Source: Spirosoma endophyticum
GTDB taxonomy: Bacteria; Bacteroidota; Bacteroidia; Cytophagales; Spirosomataceae
Assembly (NCBI RefSeq): GCF_900112365.1
Contig: NZ_FOLQ01000001.1
Span: forward strand, 558,001-622,000
Length of the DNA stretch: 64,000 bases
Direction: 5' to 3'
The notes under the pieces were generated by a model. The model was not told the origin of the DNA, did no database searches, and worked only from the letters and a program-made list of their open reading frames with translations. Shown here piece by piece: positions 44,385 through 52,976 of the stretch. Numbering within the stretch: position 1 is the first letter of the stretch; each line of letters begins with the position of its first letter. The position numbers and the translations under genes are program-made.

Positions 44385-44681
44385 TTAGTGATGCGCCGTG
44401 TAGGCCGCTAGTAGCTGCTCAAATGTGCCAGCGTATGTGTGTACATTCGCCAGCATGGTTTCAGGCTTTTGGGTTTTTGTCTGCAACTCTTTATAAGGTA
44501 TTCCCGAGTCTGTTTGCAGGCCAGCATAAATACCGAAAGCAAGTAACTTTCTGAGTAATAGAAAAACAGTTGTCCATTCAGGGCACTCCTGAGGCAACTG
44601 TGTCTGGAGAAATCCAGACCTAACTTTGTTAAAATAGCGCTGAATAACCTCGATCTCCTGCGGGCTAAATTGTATGGTCAT
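44385..44681 (-). CDS. Hypothetical small protein
   Basis: I do not recognise this protein. It is 98 residues from the ATG at 44681. An alternative TTG at 44765 directly follows the stop of the DUF4180 gene (TGATTG) and would add 28 residues. The product is soluble and begins MTIQFSPQEIEVIQRYF. It has no membrane segment and ends in a His pair. Its close spacing to the DUF4180 gene suggests an operon. Reality as a gene is likely because the frame is tightly placed; function is unknown. Confidence 0.55.
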   Translation of the reverse strand: MTIQFSPQEIEVIQRYFNKVRSGFLQTQLPQECPEWTTVFLLLRKLLAFGIYAGLQTDSGIPYKELQTKTQKPETMLANVHTYAGTFEQLLAAYTAHH

Positions 44682-44765
44682 TTGGTACACTATTTTTTGC
44701 TTTTCGAACTTCTCAATAAGTCTATATTGATTCAACTCACCGGGTGAAAATGGCAAGTTTGGCAA

Positions 44766-45128
44766 TCACAGATTTGAAAGTTTAGTCAGAGCATCTGCTG
44801 ATGACTTAACAAAATTGATTTGTCCAGCTTTATTACTTTCAAACATGAAGTCGTTGATGCTTTTGCCAGTGTAGTGAGAAAAATCACCAACGATGCCCAA
44901 ACGCATTCGATAATTTGAGAATTTCTGTAGGATTTCGCCTGCCATTCCGGTCTTTAAATTAAAAAAATCAGGTATAATATTTTTCTCATGAAGGATAATA
45001 CTATCGAAGTCCTGATAATACAAATTTCCTAATAGATCCAGACCATCTTCAGCCGTTTTAATGATAAGATCGTCCGAAATTAATTCGGCAATTCGACTGT
45101 CGTTTAGTTGGTGCGGTTCAATAGTCAT
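44766..45128 (-). CDS. DUF4180 domain-containing protein
   Basis: This 120-residue protein is almost entirely DUF4180. The segments RIAELISDDLIIKTAEDGLD, LYYQDFDSIILHEKNI, KTGMAGEILQKFSNYRMRLG and IVGDFSHYTGKSINDF match that family closely. DUF4180 proteins are related in fold to STAS-like or alpha/beta single-domain proteins and have no established activity. The gene is followed immediately by a small unknown gene, and its codon third positions are more A/T-rich than those of its neighbours, which may point to recent transfer. Confidence 0.85.
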   Translation of the reverse strand: MTIEPHQLNDSRIAELISDDLIIKTAEDGLDLLGNLYYQDFDSIILHEKNIIPDFFNLKTGMAGEILQKFSNYRMRLGIVGDFSHYTGKSINDFMFESNKAGQINFVKSSADALTKLSNL

Positions 45129-45232
45129 TCTAAATCTATTATTTAATCGCCAGGAACGCTAAAGTAAATGCGTAAAGGACGCTACGTAGTTAACCTAATT
45201 TCTTGGCGAGTTTGTCGATCAATTGTTCAAGA

Positions 45233-46114
45233 CTATGCTTTGACAATCATCCGGTCGAACACCGCCCGCTGTTCCTTCATCGACGTCAGTTTATCGGCCG
45301 GATTGGTATGGCATTCGAGGAGTACCCAACCGTTGTAATTCATTTTGACCAGATTGTTCAGCAGCGACTGGTAGGGATAATCGGTTCGGTCCAGTTCGCG
45401 GACATGGCACGTAGCACCGAACCGATCTTTGACCAGATTGAAGTTGGATTCGAAGCCCTTGCCGTTCAAATCCTGTGGGTTGCAGTTCCAGCAGATGGTG
45501 GCGTTCGGATGGTTGGCTACGTCCATAATCCGTTTGGTCATGGGCAATTCCTGCGTTTCCTCGCCATGAACTTCCAGCCGGATTTGCTGCCCAAACTCTG
45601 CGCCGTAGCGGGCCAGCTCGTTCAGGGACTCCCCTATTTGAGTAATTGTCTTTTCAACTGGCACCTCTTTGTGCAGGGCATTGGGTTTCACTTTCACGCC
45701 CGTTCCACCGACGTCGGCGCTCAAGCGGATGAATTCTTTAGCCCGTTCCATGGAAGCTTTCAGTTTCGCCTGATCCACGTAATCGAACTGCTGGTTGGTG
45801 CCTAACCCAACGAGTTTAACCGGACTGTCGGCAAATCTCTTTTTGACGTCCTGCCGTTGGACCGCATTCAGTTCGGGCATTACGTTGTGTGCGTGCTCGA
45901 CGCGCAACTCAACACCCAGGATGCGGGCATCCGCACAGTTTTTGAGCAGCGTTGGTAAATCCCAGTCTTTCCCCCACAGATACGTAACAAACCCCAGCTT
46001 GATGGCTGATTTTTCCCGCACCGATTCACTCGCCCAGCATCCTCCCGACACGAGCGTAGCGCCCGCCAGTAGTGACATTTCTTTCAGGAAGGTTTTTCTA
46101 TCAATACCAGACAT
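45233..46114 (-). CDS. Sugar phosphate isomerase/epimerase-like (AP-endonuclease-2 TIM barrel), secreted
   Basis: This 293-residue protein has a Tat-like or lipoprotein leader (DRKTFLKEMSLLAGATLVSGGC) with a candidate lipid cysteine. The xylose-isomerase-like TIM barrel has the metal/substrate strands LGFVTYLWG, GVELRVEHAH, GGTGVKVKPN, IRLEVHGEE, ATICWNCNPQDL and WVLLECH. Acidic and His residues at strand ends are present as expected for divalent metal binding. Such proteins often act with Gfo/Idh/MocA oxidoreductases on sugars; one is encoded at 60484 but not adjacent. The precise reaction is unknown. Confidence 0.85.
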   Translation of the reverse strand: MSGIDRKTFLKEMSLLAGATLVSGGCWASESVREKSAIKLGFVTYLWGKDWDLPTLLKNCADARILGVELRVEHAHNVMPELNAVQRQDVKKRFADSPVKLVGLGTNQQFDYVDQAKLKASMERAKEFIRLSADVGGTGVKVKPNALHKEVPVEKTITQIGESLNELARYGAEFGQQIRLEVHGEETQELPMTKRIMDVANHPNATICWNCNPQDLNGKGFESNFNLVKDRFGATCHVRELDRTDYPYQSLLNNLVKMNYNGWVLLECHTNPADKLTSMKEQRAVFDRMIVKA

Positions 46115-46336
46115 GGACTTTGAGAGTAGGGGTTAAATAGCAACGCTTTAGGAAGAGGACAATCATTTAGCTAAAGTGTAGCTTTTAATATTGCTACTTG
46201 TGGAGATACGGATACATTACGTATCTTGGTAGTTATGCGATTTTGTATTATCTAACCAGCGAGGTATTATTTACGACATTCGAGCAAAGAATGTCCCGGC
46301 GGTTTGTTGCTCTAACGGTGAAGAAACGACACTAAA

Positions 46337-46711
46337 TTATCTATTCATGATTCGTAATAATTCTGATGTTAATTTTTCTTTTGGCAAGCCATGGATTAGA
46401 TATAAATCACCACCCTGACCATAAAATTTATCGATCACATCTTGACTGTCGATTAAACTAAGAGCAACTATTTTTATTGAACTCCAGCGCTGTTTTACAA
46501 TTCCTGTCGCTTCAATGCCATCCATTCCCGGCATATTTATATCTATCAGAATGAGATCAATGGAAGTTGACTTCTCTAATTTATCCAACAAATCCTGTCC
46601 ATCTAATGCCTCTATCAAAACGTCGAAATCACCATTTTTCTCAAGTAGCATTTTGATAGACTCCCTTAAAAGACGGTGATCTTCCGTTATAGCAATCTTT
46701 ATTTTTTCCAT
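46337..46711 (-). CDS. Receiver-only response regulator (atypical)
   Basis: This protein is 124 residues from the ATG at 46711. It is a CheY-like receiver of the NarL kind without a DNA-binding domain. The acidic pair is in AITEDHRL, the phospho-acceptor Asp in LILIDINMPGMDG, and the switch Ser in IVALSL. The normally conserved Lys (YLLK) is replaced: here the segment reads LYLIHGLPKEKL. No histidine kinase is adjacent. It may be a truncated regulator or a single-domain signalling adaptor. Its A/T-rich codons differ from the neighbours. The 222 bp upstream of the next gene (46115-46336) hold no gene I recognise. Confidence 0.85.
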   Translation of the reverse strand: MEKIKIAITEDHRLLRESIKMLLEKNGDFDVLIEALDGQDLLDKLEKSTSIDLILIDINMPGMDGIEATGIVKQRWSSIKIVALSLIDSQDVIDKFYGQGGDLYLIHGLPKEKLTSELLRIMNR

Positions 46712-46734
46712 CTCATTTGTCCACCACAAAAAAA

Positions 46735-46776
46735 CGCTACGTCTACCTTCGTAAAGATAAACGTAGCGGATGATTC
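46735..46776. repeat. Dispersed 42-bp hairpin element, copy 1
   Basis: CGCTACGT ... ACGTAGCG forms a stem, with the tail GATGATTC after it. This 42-bp stretch matches 48887-48928 with only two differences. It lies just upstream of the response regulator and downstream of the DUF3050 gene, on the minus strand, and probably is the end of the latter's transcript. Confidence 0.75.
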
Positions 46777-46821
46777 AGTCTGCTCAATTGATTATGCGGT
46801 TCTCAACCGTATATCGGCACC

Positions 46822-47637
46822 CTAAACTATAGTAACCACTTCTTCTGGTGCCTGATTTAATCGCTTCTCCGTTAGCTCGTTATATACACCATCCCAGAGG
46901 TCAATGCGTTTTTGCAACGCCTGGCGAATTGCCTGTTCGGCTTCCTGCCAGTACTGTTCGTTGTCGCCACACAGGTTCGCCGTCATTTGCAGCGCGAGGT
47001 TGCTATGGTGATCACCATCTACTTCAATGTGGCGTTCGAGGTAGTACTTGAAGATTGACAGGTTATCCGGAAATTTGGTATGCAGGTCGTCGATGATGGA
47101 CATGAACATGCCGGGAATCAAATCTTCCCGTCCGAATGTAAACACCGCCGATTGCAGGTGCTCGCGGTTGCTCGCAATCACGTCAAACGTGAAACGAACG
47201 AAGTCTTCGGCGGCCTTCGGCGTTCCCGACCGCGTAAATGCCCGGTCAAAATCGCCGGTTTCTTTTAATTCGGCAATAAAGGTTTCAATGGGTAACGTAT
47301 CAGCTCCACATTGCTGCATCGCATCCAGATATAGCTCAAAGTGGCTTTTCCGGACACCCTCCCTATCCACATCCGACTCTTCTCCAGCCACAATTTCATT
47401 GATCAAATAGCGCGTCTCGGCCGATCCTTTCGGAAACCAGGGGACCGATGTGCAGGTCAGATTCGTTTGCAGCGCCTTGAGTAATGACATAAAATCCCAG
47501 ACGGCAAACACATGGTACTGCATAAACACCCGTATATCCTCAACACTCTGAATCGCGGCATAAACCTTGTGGTTTATGATCTCCTCCCGTAACGGCTCAA
47601 TTCCTTTTTTAATCTGTTCAATTCGCTGGTTCATCAT
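46822..47637 (-). CDS. DUF3050 domain-containing protein (haem-oxygenase-like fold)
   Basis: This 271-residue all-helical protein matches DUF3050 over its whole length: IQSVEDIRVFMQYHVFAVWD, FMSLLKALQTNLTC, VAGEESDVD, FEHYLE-like FELYLDAMQQCGAD, and YLERHIEVDGDHHSNLALQM. The spaced His and Glu residues recall the iron-binding helices of haem-oxygenase/TenA/CADD-like proteins, so a non-haem iron oxidase role is possible. No partner is apparent. It has two adjacent ATG codons at the start. The family call is secure and the function unknown. Confidence 0.88.
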   Translation of the reverse strand: MMNQRIEQIKKGIEPLREEIINHKVYAAIQSVEDIRVFMQYHVFAVWDFMSLLKALQTNLTCTSVPWFPKGSAETRYLINEIVAGEESDVDREGVRKSHFELYLDAMQQCGADTLPIETFIAELKETGDFDRAFTRSGTPKAAEDFVRFTFDVIASNREHLQSAVFTFGREDLIPGMFMSIIDDLHTKFPDNLSIFKYYLERHIEVDGDHHSNLALQMTANLCGDNEQYWQEAEQAIRQALQKRIDLWDGVYNELTEKRLNQAPEEVVTIV

Positions 47638-47757
47638 TGGTCATTTTCACTTTTTCATACATACGGCTGGCACTCACTAACAGATTTTGGCGAGTCCTGA
47701 GCGCCAACCATTCGTCCTGCTCCTGGTATTACGGAGATACGTAATTAACTATTGTGA

Positions 47758-48834
47758 TCACTTTGCCCGCGACTTCGCTATCTTGGCTAACACCGTTTTA
47801 GCGTTTCCGCCCATTATCTTGTCGACTTCGTCACTGGAAAGTCCTTTTACTTTAAGGGCTTCCGCTACTTGAGGAAACTGCGTGTAGCTAGTCATAACCG
47901 GCTGGAAGTTGGCGCTCATATCCGTGCCAATACCCACATGATCGATGCCCGCTACGTCCACCAGCCGCTTTATGTTATCGACATATTCGTCGAAACTTTT
48001 GTTAAATCCGGAGGGCCAGGCGCCAATTACTCCACCCGTTTCAGCCACTACTTTTGCATGCTCTTTTGAAATCGCCCGGACGGCAATTGGCCGATCGGCT
48101 TCCATTTGCAGAACACTGTGCGACAACAAAATAGGGGCCTTCGTAAGGCTGGCTACCGCTTTGGCCGTTTCAAAGGAAGCGTGTGCTACGTCAATCGCCA
48201 TGCCCAGTTCATTCATCTTTTTTACTACGTCCTTCCCAAACGACGATAGCCCATTAAATGTAGGTTCGGCCGTCTGAAGATCGCCGATATTGTTGGGGGC
48301 GTAGTGGACCAGTTGAACGGATCGAACGCCATCCTGATAGGCCTCGTCCAGCCGTTGAAGCTGATCATCCAGAAAATCGCCCCCTTCCACCGCGAGATAA
48401 CCAAAGGGACTACTCTGTTCGGCGTTCAGACCGCTGAGATCCGTTGAAAACGGAATGGATTGGGCACTGAAAACTTCTTTGAGCCGTTGGAGCTGGCGTT
48501 TATACTCAACCCATTCCTCGCCCGGCGCGTATTTTCGGGTAATAATTATTCCTTTGGGACCTGGTTTTATAAGCGGGGCATCGGCAACCAACGCGAGAAA
48601 GCCACCCGTCAACTGGCCCTGCTTCATGTCGTTAACCGTTTGGGTCAGCCTGGTTTCCGGGTTATTCACGAAGTTGCGTTCTGTCATTGACCATCCCGGA
48701 TGGCAGTGAAAATCGAAATAGATCGACTTCTTCGGAGCAGGCATGGCAAAACCCGCCAGACTATCTACGGGTAGCCAGGCAGCTCCAGCCGCCAGGGTAC
48801 ATACGCTTTTCAAAAACTGCTTTCGTGTTTGCAT
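47758..48834 (-). CDS. Membrane dipeptidase (peptidase family M19)
   Basis: This protein is 358 residues from the ATG at 48834, which gives a Tat/Sec-like leader (MQTRKQFLKSVCTLAAGAAW); the longer frame to 48873 lacks one. Zinc ligands of the renal-dipeptidase family are seen in YFDFHCHPGW (HxH), AVEGGDFL (Glu), ILLSHS (His) and IDHVGIGTDM (Asp), with MAIDVAHAS between. M19 enzymes split dipeptides including D-amino-acid forms, and should act in the periplasm here. It stands alone, with dispersed hairpin copy 2 between it and the aldehyde oxidoreductase operon. Confidence 0.92.
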   Translation of the reverse strand: MQTRKQFLKSVCTLAAGAAWLPVDSLAGFAMPAPKKSIYFDFHCHPGWSMTERNFVNNPETRLTQTVNDMKQGQLTGGFLALVADAPLIKPGPKGIIITRKYAPGEEWVEYKRQLQRLKEVFSAQSIPFSTDLSGLNAEQSSPFGYLAVEGGDFLDDQLQRLDEAYQDGVRSVQLVHYAPNNIGDLQTAEPTFNGLSSFGKDVVKKMNELGMAIDVAHASFETAKAVASLTKAPILLSHSVLQMEADRPIAVRAISKEHAKVVAETGGVIGAWPSGFNKSFDEYVDNIKRLVDVAGIDHVGIGTDMSANFQPVMTSYTQFPQVAEALKVKGLSSDEVDKIMGGNAKTVLAKIAKSRAK

Positions 48835-48885
48835 AGGAAGGCTTTCAACAAGGTAAGGTTGTATCAAGCACAATGTACCAAAAAT

Positions 48886-48928
48886 CCGCTACGTCTGCCT
48901 TCGTAAAGACAAACGTAGCGGATGATTC
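48886..48928. repeat. Dispersed 42-bp hairpin element, copy 2
   Basis: CCGCTACGT ... ACGTAGCGG stem followed by GATGATTC. It is near-identical to 46735-46776. It lies just beyond the stop codon of the molybdenum-enzyme gene (minus strand), and so is probably the operon terminator. Confidence 0.75.
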
Positions 48929-48943
48929 GGAGTAACTTTTTCT

Positions 48944-51190
48944 TTACGCCGTTCTCAGCAATTTATCGGGCGTGATGGGCAAGTCGCGGATGCGCTGGCC
49001 GGTAGCGTTAAACACCGCGTTGGCGACCGCAGCCGCAAACCCGATCAGGGCAATTTCGCCCATGCCTTTAGCCCCCATCGGATTGATGTACGGATCGGGC
49101 TTGTCGATGACAATCGTTTCGGTATGCGGTACGTCGGCGCTGACCGCTACGTGGTAATCGGCCAGGTTGTTATTGACGATCCGGCCAAAGCGATGGTCGA
49201 TGACGGCTTCTTCGGTCAGGGCCATCCCGATACCACCCGCTACCCCACCAATCATTTGACTAGCCGCCGTTTTAGGGCTAATGATACGTCCTGAATCGGC
49301 CACGCTGACCGCTTTCGACACCCGCACGACACCCGTTGACGGATTGACGCGCACCTGCACGAAGTGCACCGAAAACGAATACATGGAATATTTCTGTTCA
49401 TCCGGCTTGCCATTCGCTTTCGACTCTTCGGTTTTGTCGAGCGTCGTCAGGTTCGCCTTTTTCAGCAGATCGGCAATCGCCACTTTTTTGCTGCTATCAC
49501 CATCGGCAGACACGAATCCATCAGCAACTGTCAGATCGTCGGCTTTAATCCCGGCCAGCGGTGTACCCGATTGCGTCGCCATATCTATCAGCGACTTTTT
49601 AACAGATGTACAGACCTGATGAACCGCTGAACCAACTGTCGACGTGATGGTTGAACCACCCTGCTGGGGCGAGTTGGGCAATGCCGAATCGCCGTACTCC
49701 ACCTTGATCTTCTCGACCGGAACGCCCAGTACGTTGTGCGCAATCATGGTCATGGCCGTACCTGTACCCGGTCCAATATCGGTTACCGAGCATTGCAGCA
49801 GCAACGTACCATCGGCGTTCAGTACGGCCCGTGCGGTGGCCCCGCCCTTGCTCGCATTGAACGTACCGGAACTCATTCCGTAGCCAACCAGCCAGTCACT
49901 ATCTCGATTACTGCCCGGCTCTGCCTTTCGACTACTCCAGCCAATGGCCTCGGCTCCTTTCTGATAAGCTTCTTTCAGGTTCTTATCCGAGTATGGCCGG
50001 TTATGTTCGGGGTCGGTTTCAGTATAATTCCGTAGTCGAAATTCGATGGGGTCGAGTTTAAGCTTGGTTGCCATTTCGTCCATCGCCGACTCCAGTGCAA
50101 AAGCCCCTGTGGCTTCGCCCGGTCCACGCATCCAGATCGGTACACCCCGGTCGAGTGGCACGATTTTGTATTTCGTGCTCACGTTCGGGCAGGCATACAT
50201 GAACTTGGTCATGCTCACCGTGCCTTCTGTAAAGTCCTCATACGTAGCGGTTTCACCCGTAGCAGCATGGGAGAGCCCAACCAGTTTTCCATTGGTATCG
50301 GCCCCCATGTTGATGGTTTGCACCGTTGTCGGTCGATGCCCTACCAGCGAGAACATCTGGTTGCGTGTAATTACCAGCTTCACCGGACGTCCTACTTTTT
50401 TGGCGATGGCCACCACCGCGATCTCCTGCGGCCAGGTACGTAGCCCCATCCCGAAGCCGCCACCCATAAATTCGGTATGGACGTGAACGTTGTTGGGATC
50501 AATCTTAAAGGCTTCTGCTACCGACTTCTGCGTCCCTTTAACACCCTGCGTTTTAGCATAGACCATCACCTTGTCATCGCCGGTCCAGCCCGCCAAAACC
50601 CCGTGCAGTTCCATCGGCTGATGCACTTCAATGGGGATCGTGTACTTGACTTCCAGCGTCACTGGCGCCGATTTGTAGGCATCTGCATTTCCCCGCAAGT
50701 AGTCTTCAAAGCGAGGACCTTTCGGCGTAACCCCTTTCTCCAGATTTTTGGTCAGATCCGTCTGGTGGGGCTGTTTAGTATAGGTTGCTTTCACGAGCGA
50801 AGCCGCGTAGGTGGCCCGTTCGAACGTATCGGCCACAACCATCGCCATCGGCTGTCCGTAAAACAGAATCTTGTTCGTGTGCAGAATCCGGTATTTCTCA
50901 CCGCCTGAGGGTGGTCCCGGCGGAGGTCCGTTGCCATTGCCCTGCACGGGCGCATCCCAGCCCGGAATCGGTGGCATGTTCTGGTGCGTAAAGACACCCA
51001 GCACACCGGGTGCACCAGCCGCTTTTTTGGTATCAAGACTGGCAATGGCTCCTTTAGCGATTTCGCTGCCAACAATCACGCAGTACGTGGTATTGGGCAT
51101 CTCAAACTCCGCGAAGTATTTGGCCCCGCCGGTCACTTTCATGCGCCCGTCAACCCGGTCGATGGGCGGATTTTTTGTGTCTTTCGTCAT
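48944..51190 (-). CDS. paoC: Xanthine dehydrogenase family molybdopterin-binding subunit (PaoC-like aldehyde oxidoreductase)
   Basis: This 748-residue catalytic subunit of a periplasmic aldehyde oxidoreductase would bind molybdenum-cytosine-dinucleotide and oxidise aldehydes to acids. Seen are the N-terminal 'hammerhead' domain (RVDGRMKVTGGAKYFAEFEM), the molybdopterin loops HTEFMGGGFGMGLRTWPQE, PIWMRGPGEATGAFALES, CSVTDIGPGTGTAMTMIAHN, and the active-site Glu in GAKGMGEIALIGFAAAVANA. Order and spacing (Fe-S, FAD, Mo subunit; 8-bp gap to the FAD gene) match E. coli paoABC. No PaoD-type maturation gene is next to it in the window. Confidence 0.94.
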   Translation of the reverse strand: MTKDTKNPPIDRVDGRMKVTGGAKYFAEFEMPNTTYCVIVGSEIAKGAIASLDTKKAAGAPGVLGVFTHQNMPPIPGWDAPVQGNGNGPPPGPPSGGEKYRILHTNKILFYGQPMAMVVADTFERATYAASLVKATYTKQPHQTDLTKNLEKGVTPKGPRFEDYLRGNADAYKSAPVTLEVKYTIPIEVHQPMELHGVLAGWTGDDKVMVYAKTQGVKGTQKSVAEAFKIDPNNVHVHTEFMGGGFGMGLRTWPQEIAVVAIAKKVGRPVKLVITRNQMFSLVGHRPTTVQTINMGADTNGKLVGLSHAATGETATYEDFTEGTVSMTKFMYACPNVSTKYKIVPLDRGVPIWMRGPGEATGAFALESAMDEMATKLKLDPIEFRLRNYTETDPEHNRPYSDKNLKEAYQKGAEAIGWSSRKAEPGSNRDSDWLVGYGMSSGTFNASKGGATARAVLNADGTLLLQCSVTDIGPGTGTAMTMIAHNVLGVPVEKIKVEYGDSALPNSPQQGGSTITSTVGSAVHQVCTSVKKSLIDMATQSGTPLAGIKADDLTVADGFVSADGDSSKKVAIADLLKKANLTTLDKTEESKANGKPDEQKYSMYSFSVHFVQVRVNPSTGVVRVSKAVSVADSGRIISPKTAASQMIGGVAGGIGMALTEEAVIDHRFGRIVNNNLADYHVAVSADVPHTETIVIDKPDPYINPMGAKGMGEIALIGFAAAVANAVFNATGQRIRDLPITPDKLLRTA

Positions 51191-51198
51191 GGTCGGGA

Positions 51199-52182
51199 TT
51201 ACGCGGTTTTAGCCGCTGTTTTCAGGGCTTCAACAATTGAGTTGGGCGCCATGGTCAGCTTGAAATCGTTTTCGCCGTGGCCTTTGGCACCTTTCATGGC
51301 CAGTTCGGCGGCTTGCTTAAATGTCGCTTCGGTAGCTGGCTTCCCCTTCAGAAACTTCTCGGCTTCAGTCAGCCGCCAAGGTTTATGCGCGACGCCACCC
51401 ATGGCCAGCCGTACGTCCTGAATCGTATTACCGCTCATTTTCAATCCCACACCGACCGACACCAGTGCGAACGCATACGACGCCCGATCGCGAACTTTGA
51501 GGTAATGCGAGTTCCCCGCAAATCCGTTCATTGGCAAATCAACCGACATGATCAGTTCGCCGGGTTGCAGCATGTTGTCTTTCTGGGGCGTATCACCGGG
51601 CAGTCGGTGAAAATCAGCGAACGGAATCCGGCGATCTCCTTTTGGACCCGATACATTCACGGTTGCATCCAGCGCCACTAGTGCAATGCACATATCGCTG
51701 GGGTGAACGGCAATGCATTTTGTTGAGGTGCCAAAAATGGCGTGCATCCGGTTGTAGCCACCGATGGCGCCACAGCCACTGCCGGGCTCTCGTTTGTTAC
51801 AGGGCAGGGCGGTGTCGTAAAAATACGAACATCGGGTGCGCTGCATCATGTTGCCCCCTATGGTCGCCATGTTTCGTAGCTGGGGGGATGCCCCGGCATT
51901 GAGCGCCATTGAGAGTAGCGGAAAATTTTTCACAACCAGCTCATGCTCGGCCACCGCCGTGTTTTTAGCTAATGCACCGATACGTAGTCCGGTGGCTGTT
52001 TTCTCGATGGTATTGAGTGGAATCCGGGTAATATCAACGAGTTTTTCGGGAGCCTCAACCCCGCGCTTCATCAAGTCGATCAGGTTGGTACCACCGGCCA
52101 GAAACATCGTTGTGTTATCTTTCGAGACGGCTGCAACAGCTGCTTTGGGGTTCGTGACCCGCATGTATTGAAACTGGTTCAT
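51199..52182 (-). CDS. paoB: Xanthine dehydrogenase family FAD-binding subunit (PaoB-like)
   Basis: This 327-residue flavoprotein subunit has an FAD-binding PCMH domain at the N-terminus (MFLAGGTNLIDLMKRGVEAP, PQLRNMATIGGNMMQRTRC) and a CO-dehydrogenase flavoprotein C-terminal domain. Between them four cysteines in RTRCSYFYDTALPCNKREPG, then GCGA and TKCIAVHPSDM, match the extra 4Fe-4S site known from PaoB, which other xanthine-dehydrogenase medium subunits lack. It carries electrons between the Fe-S subunit and the molybdenum subunit. It overlaps the Fe-S gene by 4 bp (ATGA), so the two are translationally coupled. Confidence 0.94.
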   Translation of the reverse strand: MNQFQYMRVTNPKAAVAAVSKDNTTMFLAGGTNLIDLMKRGVEAPEKLVDITRIPLNTIEKTATGLRIGALAKNTAVAEHELVVKNFPLLSMALNAGASPQLRNMATIGGNMMQRTRCSYFYDTALPCNKREPGSGCGAIGGYNRMHAIFGTSTKCIAVHPSDMCIALVALDATVNVSGPKGDRRIPFADFHRLPGDTPQKDNMLQPGELIMSVDLPMNGFAGNSHYLKVRDRASYAFALVSVGVGLKMSGNTIQDVRLAMGGVAHKPWRLTEAEKFLKGKPATEATFKQAAELAMKGAKGHGENDFKLTMAPNSIVEALKTAAKTA

Positions 52183-52823
52183 ACTTTGGCCCCTCCCTGT
52201 TTTACGTCCATAATTGCGTCCACAATGTTCGAATACGCACCACAGCGGCAGATGTTACCGCTCATGTACTCCCGAATCTCATCCGGGTTTTTGGCATGTC
52301 CTTCCCGAATACAGGCCACCGCCGACATGATCTGACCGGGTGTGCAATACCCGCACTGAAAGCCGTCGTGTTTGATAAATGCTTCCTGCATCGGATGTAA
52401 CTTACCCTCCGGGCCGCCCTCGGCCAGCCCTTCGATGGTTGTTACTTTACAACCGTCGGTCGTCATCGCCAGCGTCAGGCAAGCGTTGACCCGCTGCCCA
52501 TCGACGTGGACGGTACAGGCACCGCACTGGCCGTAATCGCATCCTTTTTTCGTGCCCGTCAGATTCAGTTGTTCCCGCAGCAAATCCAGCAACGTAACGC
52601 GTGGCTCGATTTTCAGTTGCTGCATTGCCCCGTTTATTTCCACCTTCAGCGGAATCTGTTCGAAGGCAACTGCCAGTTTTTCGTCCAGCCCTTTTTCAAC
52701 CGCTGTTAGAGCGGCCGGGGGTGTCATGGCCAATGCGGCCAGTGCCGATGATTGCTTGAGAAAACCCCGCCGGGACGACCCCGGGTTTTCTACTGAACCA
52801 TCGTTGATTTCATCGTCTTTCAT
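52179..52823 (-). CDS. paoA: 2Fe-2S subunit of aldehyde oxidoreductase with Tat signal (PaoA-like)
   Basis: This 214-residue protein begins with a twin-arginine leader (SRRGFLKQSSALAALAMTPP) that should export the whole folded complex to the periplasm. A plant-ferredoxin-like 2Fe-2S domain (CDYGQCGACTVHVDGQRVNAC) is followed by the helical [2Fe-2S]-2 domain (CGYCTPGQIMSAVACIREGH, GNICRCGAY). It is the first gene of the operon. The PaoA comparison rests on the Tat signal and the PaoB-type partner. The role is electron transfer from the molybdenum centre. Confidence 0.94.
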   Translation of the reverse strand: MKDDEINDGSVENPGSSRRGFLKQSSALAALAMTPPAALTAVEKGLDEKLAVAFEQIPLKVEINGAMQQLKIEPRVTLLDLLREQLNLTGTKKGCDYGQCGACTVHVDGQRVNACLTLAMTTDGCKVTTIEGLAEGGPEGKLHPMQEAFIKHDGFQCGYCTPGQIMSAVACIREGHAKNPDEIREYMSGNICRCGAYSNIVDAIMDVKQGGAKV

Positions 52824-52936
52824 GAAGTGAGTTAAGTTAGCGTTGACGTAGTATCCTGATAAAAGAAGTGTTGAAGGAAAATGTTAGCCAAAGAGGCACG
52901 GAGCGCTTTAAAACACGGAAGATGTTTGGCATTCGC

Positions 52937-52970
52937 TTACCGTAGCGGGCTGAAGCACCACGCTACGTAA
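52937..52970. terminator. Hairpin downstream of the aldo/keto reductase
   Basis: TTACCGTAGCG (52937-52947) pairs with CGCTACGTAA (52961-52970) with one bulge around a 13-nt loop. It starts 7 bp past the aldo/keto reductase stop codon on the minus strand. The stem word CGTAGCG is shared with the hairpins at 46735, 48886 and 56113. Confidence 0.6.
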
Positions 52971-52976
52971 ATGTAA

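Noticed and set aside
46735..48928. Paired 42-bp repeats as attachment sites of an integrated element
   Set aside because: The genes between them (DUF3050 and M19 dipeptidase) show no integrase or mobile character, and each repeat is a hairpin at a gene end.
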